DNA of 53,356 bases from an uncultured Prevotellaceae bacterium. Its GTDB lineage: Bacteria; Bacteroidota; Bacteroidia; Bacteroidales; Bacteroidaceae. The position numbers were made by a program, and so were the translations under genes. The notes beneath the pieces are model-generated. The model saw only the letters and a list, made by a program, of their open reading frames with translations. It did no database searches and was not told where the DNA came from. The DNA lies in the NCBI GenBank assembly GCA_902769705.1, contig CACXPX010000020.1:1-53356 (forward strand), read 5' to 3'. This document shows, in pieces, positions 33,907-42,424 of this stretch. Numbering within the stretch: the stretch's first letter is position 1; every line of letters begins with the position of its first letter.

Positions 33907-35940
33907 TCATAGAGCCTCGAGTTCCTCTGAGAGCATCATCCAGCGCTCGTTTTCCTCGTCCAGTTGGCGCATGGTTTGCGAATACTCCTCAATGAGTTTC
34001 ATGTCGGTGGCATGCTCGGGACGCGACAACAGGGCGTCCATCTCCTTGATGCGGGCTTCCATCTTGGCAATTTTCTCCTCACAAGCCTTCACGGCTTTCT
34101 CCACACGCTTCACCTTCTTTTGCTGTTCCTTGCGTTCGGCATAGGAGGAAGCACCCTCAGAGACAGCCCCTACCACACTTCCACACGTAGGAGAAGCTTT
34201 TGTAGTTTCTCTTTGTACTTGAGAACCATTCATGGACAACCGCTCGTCAATGGTCATCACATCATTCGTGCCCTCACCCTGCTGAAGACGAAGGGGGGCT
34301 TTCAACCAATCGTAGATGCCTCCCAGATGCTCGCGCACATGACCGCCACCAAACTCATAGACCTTCGTCACAAGGCCGTCAAGAAATTCGCGGTCGTGGC
34401 TCACGATAATGGCTGTACCGTCAAAAGAGCGGATGGCCTCTTTCAGCACATCTTTCGACTGCATATCGAGGTGGTTTGTGGGCTCGTCAAGAATCAGCAG
34501 ATTGACCGGCTCGAGCAACAAGCGAATCATAGCCAAACGACTTCGCTCGCCACCCGACAGCACCTTCACTTTCTTCTCCGACTCCTCTCCACCAAACATG
34601 AATGCGCCCAGAATGTCGTTGATGCGCAGGCGGATATCGCCACGTGCCACGTTGTCGATGGTCTGGAAAACCGTCAGATTCTCGTCCAACAGCTGCGCCT
34701 GATTCTGTGCAAAATAACCTATCTGCACGTTGTGACCGATTTTCAGCGTACCCTCGAACGGAATCTCGCCCATGATGCACTTCACGAGTGTGGTCTTTCC
34801 CTCACCGTTTCTGCCCACGAAAGCTACTTTCTCGCCTCGCTTTATAACAAAGTTCACGTCTGAGAAAACCAAATGGGAAGCCCCCGCCTGACCTCCCCCT
34901 ACGGGGGGGAGCTGGAGGGGGGCTGTTCTATACTCTTTTCTTAGTCCGTCTGCTATAACCGGATAATCCCCACTCCTCAGGCAGGGCGGGAACTTCAGGC
35001 GCAGGGCCGAGTTGTCTACTTCGTCCACCTCGATGGGCACAATCTTCTCCAGCTGCTTGATTTTCTGCTGCACCTGCACAGCCTTCGTGGCCTGATAGCG
35101 GAAACGCTCGATGAACGCACGCATGTCCTGCATCTCCTTCTGCTGGTTCTCGTAGGCACGCAACTGCTGCTCACGACGCTCCCGACGCAACACCACGTAC
35201 TCGTTGTATTTCACCCGATAGTCGACAATCTGCCCGCATGAAATCTCCAGCGTACGATTAGTCACATTATTGATAAAGGCACGGTCGTGGCTCACCAGCA
35301 CCACCGCAGATGCACTCTGCGCCAAGAACTGCTCCAGCCATTGGATAGACTCGATGTCGAGATGGTTCGTGGGCTCGTCGAGCAGCAGCACATCAGGGCG
35401 TTGCAACAAAATCTTAGCCAACTCGATGCGCATGCGCCAACCACCCGAAAACTCACCCGTGGGACGGTCGAAATCGCTACGGCGGAAGCCCAAGCCCAGC
35501 AGCGTGCGCTCCAGCTCAGCCTCATAGCCCTCGCCACCCAGCATCAGATAGCGCTCGTGCTCCTGCGTGAACCGCTCCACCAGCGCCATATACTCCGCGC
35601 TCTCATAATCCGTGCGCTCGCCCAACTCACGTTCCATGCGGTCGATGCGAGCCTTCAGGCGAGTGGTGTCGCTGAAAGCCTTGCGCGTCTCCTCGCGCAC
35701 TGTGGTCTCATCCGTCAGGCGCATCACCTGCGGAAGATAGCCAATCGTCGTGTCTGTTGGAACGGCCACCGTGCCGGCGGTAGGCTGCTGCTGACCGCAC
35801 AATATCTTCAGGAGCGTGGACTTCCCCGCCCCATTCTTACCCACAAGGGCGATGCGGTCGCGGTCGTTCACCACAAAGCTGGCACCGCTGAACAACGGCT
35901 TCACGCCAAACTCAACCTTTAGGTTTTCTACAGAAATCAT
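33907..35940 (-). CDS. ABC-F family ATPase
   Basis: A 677-residue soluble protein with two ABC domains and no membrane part, the hallmark of ABC-F translation factors. The first has Walker A GKNGAGKST (34-42), signature FSGGWRMRIELA and VLLLDEPTNHLD. The second has GRNGEGKTT, LSGGERSRLAMIRL and LLILDEPTNHLD. The acidic/basic linker and the C-terminal coiled coil (KKVKRVEKAVKACEEKIAKM) are also typical. Residues about 336-355 hold a foreign-looking peptide (TAPLQLPPVGGGQAG) encoded by a G/C-run palindrome. Members act on the ribosomal E site or in antibiotic protection; this one looks like a housekeeping Uup/EttA-like type. It begins 25 bases after the cellulase gene. Confidence 0.94.
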   Translation of the reverse strand: MISVENLKVEFGVKPLFSGASFVVNDRDRIALVGKNGAGKSTLLKILCGQQQPTAGTVAVPTDTTIGYLPQVMRLTDETTVREETRKAFSDTTRLKARIDRMERELGERTDYESAEYMALVERFTQEHERYLMLGGEGYEAELERTLLGLGFRRSDFDRPTGEFSGGWRMRIELAKILLQRPDVLLLDEPTNHLDIESIQWLEQFLAQSASAVVLVSHDRAFINNVTNRTLEISCGQIVDYRVKYNEYVVLRRERREQQLRAYENQQKEMQDMRAFIERFRYQATKAVQVQQKIKQLEKIVPIEVDEVDNSALRLKFPPCLRSGDYPVIADGLRKEYRTAPLQLPPVGGGQAGASHLVFSDVNFVIKRGEKVAFVGRNGEGKTTLVKCIMGEIPFEGTLKIGHNVQIGYFAQNQAQLLDENLTVFQTIDNVARGDIRLRINDILGAFMFGGEESEKKVKVLSGGERSRLAMIRLLLEPVNLLILDEPTNHLDMQSKDVLKEAIRSFDGTAIIVSHDREFLDGLVTKVYEFGGGHVREHLGGIYDWLKAPLRLQQGEGTNDVMTIDERLSMNGSQVQRETTKASPTCGSVVGAVSEGASSYAERKEQQKKVKRVEKAVKACEEKIAKMEARIKEMDALLSRPEHATDMKLIEEYSQTMRQLDEENERWMMLSEELEAL
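34880..34935. repeat. G/C-run palindrome inserted in the ABC-F coding sequence
   Basis: On the plus strand CTCCCCCTACGGGGGGGAG forms a short hairpin followed by GCTGGAGGGGGGC. The reading frame stays open and encodes TAPLQLPPVGGGQAG at the boundary before the second ABC domain, where ABC-F proteins normally run directly into the next strand. It resembles the intergenic repeat at 17301-17391 in composition. The in-frame insertion point is inferred from family knowledge. Confidence 0.65.
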
Positions 35941-35965
35941 ATCCTTTTGAAAGCCGAGTGCGACG

Positions 35966-37693
35966 TTATCTCACGATGCGTTTCTTGCCGTTCTGTATGA
36001 CGATTCCCTTGGTAGGCTTGCTGAGCCGCTGACCCTGCAAGTTGTAGATGGCGTCGTCGTGGTTGGGATTGCTGAATGTGATGGAAGGAATCCAAGAAAT
36101 GGGCGACGATTCAGAAGTCAGCGTGCATCCCCATCCCACAGAAATCTTTCCTGGCACCTCGCTGCCGTCCTTCTTGATGAGCGTGGCTTTTATCACCTTG
36201 GCTGTAATAGCCTGGGGCACAAGCGTCTGGAGGGTGATGCGGTAGATGTTTGAACCAAGTGTGGAGGCATCGAACATGACAGTCGACGTGCTTGTGCCTG
36301 CCGTCAGAGGACCATACTGCTCCTTGTAGTTATCGCCCGACTTGTCTCCATAGATTTTCACTTGCAACTGGCTGGAATAGTCGCCGTCCAACTCCACGCG
36401 GATGCCCTTATACTCGCTGGTCTTCAGCGCGGCAGAGCTGTTCCAGTCGCCATAGAGGAACAACTCTCCCCATTGGCTGTTGTAGCTCACTTTATAAACC
36501 GTCTGGAAGTCGTCAGCCGTGGGATACTTGCCTTGGAAGTTGCTTCCATGATAAGCCTTGGCGATGCGCTCGGCAAGGTCGGCCTGGTTGAACGAAGGCA
36601 TCGTGCGCGAAGCACCGTCCGAGAGGCCCATCCAGTAGAACGTGGCGATGCCCAGGGCTTTTGCCTGTGCCACGAAGTCGTCAACAAACTGGAACATCAG
36701 GCTCTTGCGGGCGTCGTAGTCAGTCTCTTTGGCATCCACGTTCGACGTGCTCCATTCACCGATAATCACGGGAATTCCCTTTGAAACAAAATAGGTGTTC
36801 AGACCATTCATCAAGTCTTTCGTGTCCGTACGGATGGCAGAAATGGTCTTGCCGGCAATGGTGGGATAAGCATGCACCTGTACGGCGATGTGGTCTCTCT
36901 CCCCCTGAGGAATGACAAGTTTCGAGAGAGGGTCTTTCAGATGGGCATTCCAGTTTCCCGAACCGTTGGCTGCGGCATAGGTGTTCACAATCAAGTTGCG
37001 ACGGACGTTGTTCCCACCCGTGCCACGAACGGCATTCACAAAGCTCCGGGCATAGCCGTTGATGGCATTATAGGCCGATGTGGCCACCGTAGCGTCATAT
37101 TGTCCGCTGGCAGCAAACGAGGCGAAGCACCACGAGTTCAGCTTGTCGAGCATCTCGTTATAGCTCTCGAAGAGCACCTTGTCGCCATAGTCCTTGAAAG
37201 CCTCGGCAATCTGCCGCCAAAGGTATTCGTACTTGGCCTTGTTCTGGTTGTAGTTGGCTTCGTCGGCCTTGATCCACGATTTGAAAGCATCCTTATCGGC
37301 ACCCGTGTCGTGGTGCACGTTGATGATGCAATACATGTCCTGTGCAACAACATAGTCAACCACCTCTTTCACGCGCTTCATCCAGGCCTCGTTCACCTTC
37401 CCGTTGGCGTCCATCTCCTGATACCAGGTCACAGGCACGCGGATGGCGCCAAAGCCAGCCTCCTTCATCATCTTGAAGAGTTCCGGCTTCGTCACGGGTT
37501 GGCCCCAGCAAGTCTCATGCTGAACGGTTGTGGTCCACGTTTTCGTGGCATCGTTGGCATCGAGCGTATTGCCCAAGTTCCAACCCACGCCCATGTTCTT
37601 AACGGCATTCGTTGCAGTCTCAAATTCAGCTGCCTGAGCCTCTGCAAACAGCATCAGGAACAGCCCTGTGAAAAGTGTGAACAATCGTTTCAT
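35966..37693 (-). CDS. Secreted glycoside hydrolase family 5 endoglucanase
   Basis: A 575-residue secreted cellulase-type enzyme. After a signal peptide (about 1-21) the GH5 barrel begins with GVGWNLGNTLDA (35-46). It contains RVPVTW (85-90), NVHHDTG (125-131), the acid/base Glu180 in SYNEML and the nucleophile Glu313 in IIGEWS. The order and spacing resemble GH5_4-type enzymes, which cleave beta-1,4-glucan or xyloglucan. A C-terminal beta-sandwich of about 140 residues (WGELFLYGDWNSSAALKT ...) looks like a carbohydrate-binding module. The end, AIYNLQGQRLSKPTKGIVIQ, is a type IX-like sorting tail. It is followed 25 bases later by the ABC-F gene; no SusCD pair is nearby. Confidence 0.94.
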   Translation of the reverse strand: MKRLFTLFTGLFLMLFAEAQAAEFETATNAVKNMGVGWNLGNTLDANDATKTWTTTVQHETCWGQPVTKPELFKMMKEAGFGAIRVPVTWYQEMDANGKVNEAWMKRVKEVVDYVVAQDMYCIINVHHDTGADKDAFKSWIKADEANYNQNKAKYEYLWRQIAEAFKDYGDKVLFESYNEMLDKLNSWCFASFAASGQYDATVATSAYNAINGYARSFVNAVRGTGGNNVRRNLIVNTYAAANGSGNWNAHLKDPLSKLVIPQGERDHIAVQVHAYPTIAGKTISAIRTDTKDLMNGLNTYFVSKGIPVIIGEWSTSNVDAKETDYDARKSLMFQFVDDFVAQAKALGIATFYWMGLSDGASRTMPSFNQADLAERIAKAYHGSNFQGKYPTADDFQTVYKVSYNSQWGELFLYGDWNSSAALKTSEYKGIRVELDGDYSSQLQVKIYGDKSGDNYKEQYGPLTAGTSTSTVMFDASTLGSNIYRITLQTLVPQAITAKVIKATLIKKDGSEVPGKISVGWGCTLTSESSPISWIPSITFSNPNHDDAIYNLQGQRLSKPTKGIVIQNGKKRIVR

Positions 37694-37822
37694 ATTCCTT
37701 CGTTTTTTACGTTACAAGCGCAGCACAACGCTGCAGCTGCGAAATTACAAAGATTTTTCCATTCCACCAAACACTCTCCCTTTTTTCTGCATTTCTCCCC
37801 TTATCCTCCATCGAACATTAAA

Positions 37823-37855
37823 GGCCACCGAACTCACATAAGAAGTTCGATGGCC
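37823..37855 (-). terminator. Hairpin terminator of the GLUG/LRR surface protein (repeat copy 1)
   Basis: On the minus strand GGCCATCGAACT pairs with AGTTCGGTGGCC (two mismatched positions), followed by TTTAATG. It lies 68 bases after the large surface protein stop. Sixteen bases, GGCCACCGAACTCACA on the plus strand, are identical to the hairpin at 47936-47969, so both copies belong to one family. Confidence 0.7.
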
Positions 37856-37890
37856 ACAAATGGCGTCCTCATTTGCCATTGACAAAATGG
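37843..37890. repeat. Two 22-bp repeat units, head to head (locus F)
   Basis: Next to the hairpin, one unit reads on the minus strand as CGCCATTTGTGGCCATCGAA and one on the plus strand as CCTCATTTGCCATTGACAAA. They are weaker matches to the 22-bp family and partly overlap the terminator stem. Confidence 0.5.
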
Positions 37891-37922
37891 GCTCTATTTT
37901 GAAAATTAGCGGGCCGTGCGTT

Positions 37923-40900
37923 TTATTTGCTAACGACGACCTTACGCCCGTTCACGATGTAAACGCCACGTTTCAAGGTCGTAGGAAGTGCGTTGCCTAC
38001 CGAGTGGGAGTTAATACTGATGCGTCGTCCGCTCAAGTCGTAGATGCAAAGGCCGTCAGGTTGCTGCTCACTATTGTTCAAATGCTCGCTAATGGCCGAT
38101 GGGGTGGCTATTTCGTCGTTGATGACAACAGAGAACGGCTTGGCATTCACCTGATTATAGAGCACGTAAGCTTTATAGGGCGGTATTCGTTCGCCGAGGA
38201 ATCCGTAGAATCCTATCGTGCCAGAAGACTTGCCGGTGCCCAGCGTCAACACGCTGAACTCATTGAGCTCTGGCGACTGGTTGACGGCATAGCCGTAGGA
38301 GTCGTTCTGTCCGATGTCGGTGCCCATGAGATAATTGCCCCACATGGGGATATCGTCCAACTCTGACATACCCGGCTCTGGAGTGAGGATGTAGGTGGCG
38401 AGCTGTTCGGAGTAGATGACTACGGGCACGGTGTGGTGGAGCCTGTTGCTGACGCGCTGCAGCGTGAGCGTGTTGTCGGTGGCGTTGTTGGGCGACGTTG
38501 GAATGACATAGGCCTTGACGTCTTTGGGCAGCTGCGTGCAGAACCCGATGTAGAGCGTAGCCCAATGGGCAGAGGTGACGGTGAGCGGGAAGTAGCGATG
38601 GAGCTTGCCGGCATCGGCATAAGGCTGCCAATAACTCTTTTCGAGGAACTCTTTCATGAGGATGCCGTCCAGATTGCCTCCGGTGGCATATTGTTCGCTG
38701 CCCCATAAGGCGCCGTCGGAAGTTCCGTCGTTGACGTAGATGTCCATCAGCTGGCCGTTGTCGCAGTTGTAGTGGAGGATGGCCTCGTCGTCTTCCAACT
38801 GTATGACACTGCCCTCAGGCTTGGGATAGTCGATGAAAATGGTTTCGAGCTGAGGAATGCGGTTGAACGCATGCCAGGCGATGTTATGGAAGGGACCGTG
38901 GAGCGTAATGGACTTCTCAGCCCGAGCCGGCGGGTAGACCATGAGTCGCAAGTCGTCATCGGTGGTGTAGAGCGCATGGTCGCGCACCTCGAAAGAGGTG
39001 TTTCTCGATTCCACAAAGACGTCTTTGACGGAGGAACCGTCGAGGACACCCGGCTCGATGGCCGTTGTGGTGGTGGGTATGGTCACCTCTTCAAGGCTGT
39101 TGCATCCGCTGAAAACATCGGGACCGATGTCGGTAAGCTGGCGTGGGAGCTGTAGCTCTGAGAGTTGGCTGAGATCAGAGAGCATACCAGGCTTTAGCAC
39201 CTTGATGCCAGTAAAGAAGCGCATCTCAGGGAATGCTGTGACGTTCAGCGACTGGGCTGCCGTGTTGAATGCTTTTGCCTGAGATTCCGTGACTGTCACG
39301 GCGTTGCGCAGCGTGACCACTTGGTCGCTGGTCTTGCCAAATGCCGAGAGCCATGCTGCTTTACAGGCGTCATCCTTGAAATCGATGCCGACGATGGTGC
39401 CCTCTGGTACGAAAACATCGACCTGCATGACACGCAAAGCTTTGGTGCATTTGCTGACGGATTCATCAGTCTGGGCATAGATGTAGTCGGAACCTGTGCT
39501 CATGGGCGATGCGCCACCACACTCGTTGATGATTTCGACATAAGTATCATCGTGTGTTGCAGTCCATGTGACGTTGTCATTGGGAAATTCAAACAACTTG
39601 GTCACCCTGCCAGCCCTGTCGCCATCGGCAAAGAGCACCGGCATGGAGAGAATGTCGCCATAAGGCGTGTCAGCAAACTGTCGGAGCATGGGGTATCGCC
39701 CTTTCTCATGCTGCCAGGCGTCTCTGCCGGCGAAGAGGTCGCCTTGATTCATTTCGGATGTGACATGCTCTCCGCGGTCGTTGGTAGATTGTTTTTCGGT
39801 GGTCATCTGCTGTTTGTCGAAATACCAGGTATTGGCGTCGGTAAGAGAGGCATCGACCAAGACTCCCACCCCCCTGGGTGTCTTAAAATTCTCTACCTTT
39901 CCTGTTGACACACAGCGGTTTAACTGACGGACACCCACACCTGCCAAGCCGCTGGCAGATCCATTTGAGAGTTCTTTCTTTATTCCTGTCTCGTGATAAG
40001 ACTCAAGACCATATTCCACATGAACACAAGCGAAGCAGTCCTCCACCGTGCCACAGTATGTAGTTTGGAGTTTGGACATTTGGCATGACGCAAGGAAGTC
40101 GATATCGATAGCCTGCCCTACCAAACCTCCACAGTTGTCCCATGAGTCAACAATGCCGTGTACCATGCACCGTTCTATCTTTGCGTCGCCCGTCATGATG
40201 CCACACAGCAACCCAGATTGAGTAGAAACTTCATTGATAGTGAGATAGCTATCGACAATGGCCAGGTCGTGGACATAGCCGCTGAGCAGGCTGAAGAGTC
40301 CCGCTCCAGTTTTATTCAGCTTAAAGGTGACAACCTGTGTGCCGGTGCCATGTCCAGACCTCTCAATGGTGACACTCTGTCCGGCTCTTACATTGAGTCC
40401 ATAGATGGCCTTGCCGTTACCGTCGAGGTTGGCACGCCACTCCACGGGTGTCCATACCCTAGCGTCCGCTTTCACCGTCTCGTCTTTCTGAATGAGGTTG
40501 GTGTTGAGGAAAATATCATTGGCCAACCGATAGTATTTATCAGGTCGGTTAAATACCTCCTTGTTGTTGGCAACCGCTAAGAGCTGTGCCGCGTTCTGAA
40601 TGATGAAGGGGTCGTTAATGGCACCGTTGCCACCAGGGAATTCGATAGATTCACGGTCGTTCCAGGGTATGCCGTAAGTCACAGTCAGATGCAACTTTCG
40701 CTCCAGGCTTTTGCGCGTCACCTCATTATAATAGGTGATGACGACATCTGCCTCACCAGGGTCGAACGGCGTGATGGTTTTCTCGGCCGACTCGGCATCC
40801 TCATCGATGGTAAGGAAAGTGTTGGGGTCATCTCCACCAAGCGCCTTCACTATGTCGAATGTGGCTAAAGCCGTCTTCGTGGCTCGGTTGTAGGCCAGCG

Positions 40901-42401
40901 GTTTCAACTCAAAGGGAGCGGTCAATTGCCAGGCATTGTAGTAGGCATGCTGCTGGTCTTTCGCATAGAAAGGAATGGCCGCCAGCATGATGTTGTCCTC
41001 ATAGCATAGGGGTTTCTTGTATTCTTCCTGATATTTTGTCTTGATGTCGATGGGAGCCATCACCAGACTGTTGTAGGGTTTGTCGTCGCTGACAAGCTCT
41101 TTCGTATTCCTACTCGCGATGACATCCTCATTGTCCTCAAACCCATCCGCGTTGCCGATGGCTGGCAGGGGGCAGAGCAAGTGGTCATAGACCACCCCGT
41201 TGAAACGGAGGTCGCTCTTCAGGGCATCAACCTTTGAGGGTTCGATATATCCCACGACGCATCCTCCTCCCTGACCTGCTGCGCCATGAATGGTACCTGA
41301 GAAGATGCTGTTGGTCAGATTACATATATTCGTCTGTAACACACCAACCAGTCCTCCGAGATTTGCGCCAGCAGCGCTGCTATACAGATACGAGGATGAG
41401 AAGGAGTTGCGTATGTCTGTATCGGAATTGGAGCGGAGGCTCCCCACCAGTCCGCCAAAGCTGCCGCTGCTGTTGCCTTCGACAGACATGGCCGCGACAC
41501 TATTATAGATGTCCAAGCGTCCGTTGTTGACACCAACCAGTCCACCGAAACACGAGTCGGCGTCACCTTCGGCTGTCAGCGTACCAGAAGATGAGCAGTA
41601 GAGAAACTGCACCGTGAGAACGTTGCTCTCGCCCAGCAGTCCGCCGAAATTAACGGCAGTTGCTGCGGAGGGGCTGTTGAGCTGAACGTTGGTATGGCAG
41701 TCGGTAGTTGTGAGTGTGCAGTTGTCATGATATATCTGTATCATGCCAAACAGTCCGCCTATATCTCCTTGGCTAGAACTGAGCGTGATGGTGGTGCCGA
41801 CCACTTTGTTGCCAGAGCACGACTGTGACGAGGCCATCTCATAATAGCCCACCAGTCCACCGCCATAGCACTTGCCATCGGCAAGCCCCATCGTGAGCGA
41901 AGAGTTCTCCACCGCGCAATTGTTGACAGACCCGCCGGAGAGGTTAGCAACGAGAAATCCCGCATAGCGTGAGTCGTTGACATCTATATGGGCATCGCTA
42001 AGCGTCAGGTCCTCGATGGTGAGCGAGAGTGCTTCGCCAAACAGGCCTGCGCGGGGAGCGTCTTTGATGTATAGGCCCCTGATTGTATGGCCATTACCAT
42101 AGAAGTGGATCTGGTTACCTTGGTAAGAACCTACTGAAATGGGAGTCCAATAGTGGGCGCTCAGGTCGATGTCCTCATCCAGATAGACATCCACATTATC
42201 ATTATAGAACCGGCTGTACTCCACTATGCACAGGGCCAGTTGCGCTGCAGTCCTGACATGAATCACTACGGGGTCTGACGACGTGTCGATGCTTTCATAC
42301 TCCATGGCGTAGTTGCCGTAATCCGTCCAGTTGCCTGTAGGCTCTGCCCATGCCGTTGAGAGGAAGAGGAGGCTGGAGAGGATGGTCAATAGTCTTTTCA
42401 T
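37923..42401 (-). CDS. Giant secreted GLUG/leucine-rich repeat surface protein
   Basis: A 1492-residue secreted protein with a signal peptide (MKRLLTILSSLLFLSTAWA). Residues about 65-420 contain GLUG-type repeats, recognisable by recurrent GGLVG, GGLFG, GGLLG and GCVVG turns. A second similar block is near 690-820. BspA-type leucine-rich repeats occupy about 1090-1210 (LPRQLTDIGPDVFSGCNSLEEVTIP). The C-terminus IYDLSGRRI ... LKRGVYIVNGRKVVVSK is a type IX sorting-like tail. GLUG and BspA repeats usually occur in adhesins. It starts 23 bases after the 1744-residue protein gene, so the two giants are almost certainly one operon. The terminator is at 37823-37855. The ligand is unknown. Confidence 0.9.
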   Translation of the reverse strand: MKRLLTILSSLLFLSTAWAEPTGNWTDYGNYAMEYESIDTSSDPVVIHVRTAAQLALCIVEYSRFYNDNVDVYLDEDIDLSAHYWTPISVGSYQGNQIHFYGNGHTIRGLYIKDAPRAGLFGEALSLTIEDLTLSDAHIDVNDSRYAGFLVANLSGGSVNNCAVENSSLTMGLADGKCYGGGLVGYYEMASSQSCSGNKVVGTTITLSSSQGDIGGLFGMIQIYHDNCTLTTTDCHTNVQLNSPSAATAVNFGGLLGESNVLTVQFLYCSSSGTLTAEGDADSCFGGLVGVNNGRLDIYNSVAAMSVEGNSSGSFGGLVGSLRSNSDTDIRNSFSSSYLYSSAAGANLGGLVGVLQTNICNLTNSIFSGTIHGAAGQGGGCVVGYIEPSKVDALKSDLRFNGVVYDHLLCPLPAIGNADGFEDNEDVIASRNTKELVSDDKPYNSLVMAPIDIKTKYQEEYKKPLCYEDNIMLAAIPFYAKDQQHAYYNAWQLTAPFELKPLAYNRATKTALATFDIVKALGGDDPNTFLTIDEDAESAEKTITPFDPGEADVVITYYNEVTRKSLERKLHLTVTYGIPWNDRESIEFPGGNGAINDPFIIQNAAQLLAVANNKEVFNRPDKYYRLANDIFLNTNLIQKDETVKADARVWTPVEWRANLDGNGKAIYGLNVRAGQSVTIERSGHGTGTQVVTFKLNKTGAGLFSLLSGYVHDLAIVDSYLTINEVSTQSGLLCGIMTGDAKIERCMVHGIVDSWDNCGGLVGQAIDIDFLASCQMSKLQTTYCGTVEDCFACVHVEYGLESYHETGIKKELSNGSASGLAGVGVRQLNRCVSTGKVENFKTPRGVGVLVDASLTDANTWYFDKQQMTTEKQSTNDRGEHVTSEMNQGDLFAGRDAWQHEKGRYPMLRQFADTPYGDILSMPVLFADGDRAGRVTKLFEFPNDNVTWTATHDDTYVEIINECGGASPMSTGSDYIYAQTDESVSKCTKALRVMQVDVFVPEGTIVGIDFKDDACKAAWLSAFGKTSDQVVTLRNAVTVTESQAKAFNTAAQSLNVTAFPEMRFFTGIKVLKPGMLSDLSQLSELQLPRQLTDIGPDVFSGCNSLEEVTIPTTTTAIEPGVLDGSSVKDVFVESRNTSFEVRDHALYTTDDDLRLMVYPPARAEKSITLHGPFHNIAWHAFNRIPQLETIFIDYPKPEGSVIQLEDDEAILHYNCDNGQLMDIYVNDGTSDGALWGSEQYATGGNLDGILMKEFLEKSYWQPYADAGKLHRYFPLTVTSAHWATLYIGFCTQLPKDVKAYVIPTSPNNATDNTLTLQRVSNRLHHTVPVVIYSEQLATYILTPEPGMSELDDIPMWGNYLMGTDIGQNDSYGYAVNQSPELNEFSVLTLGTGKSSGTIGFYGFLGERIPPYKAYVLYNQVNAKPFSVVINDEIATPSAISEHLNNSEQQPDGLCIYDLSGRRISINSHSVGNALPTTLKRGVYIVNGRKVVVSK

Positions 42402-42424
42402 GATGGTTGTGTGCAGTTTGTGTT

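Noticed and set aside
36872-37882. 336-codon plus-strand open frame
   Set aside because: Antisense to the GH5 cellulase and extends into its promoter region.
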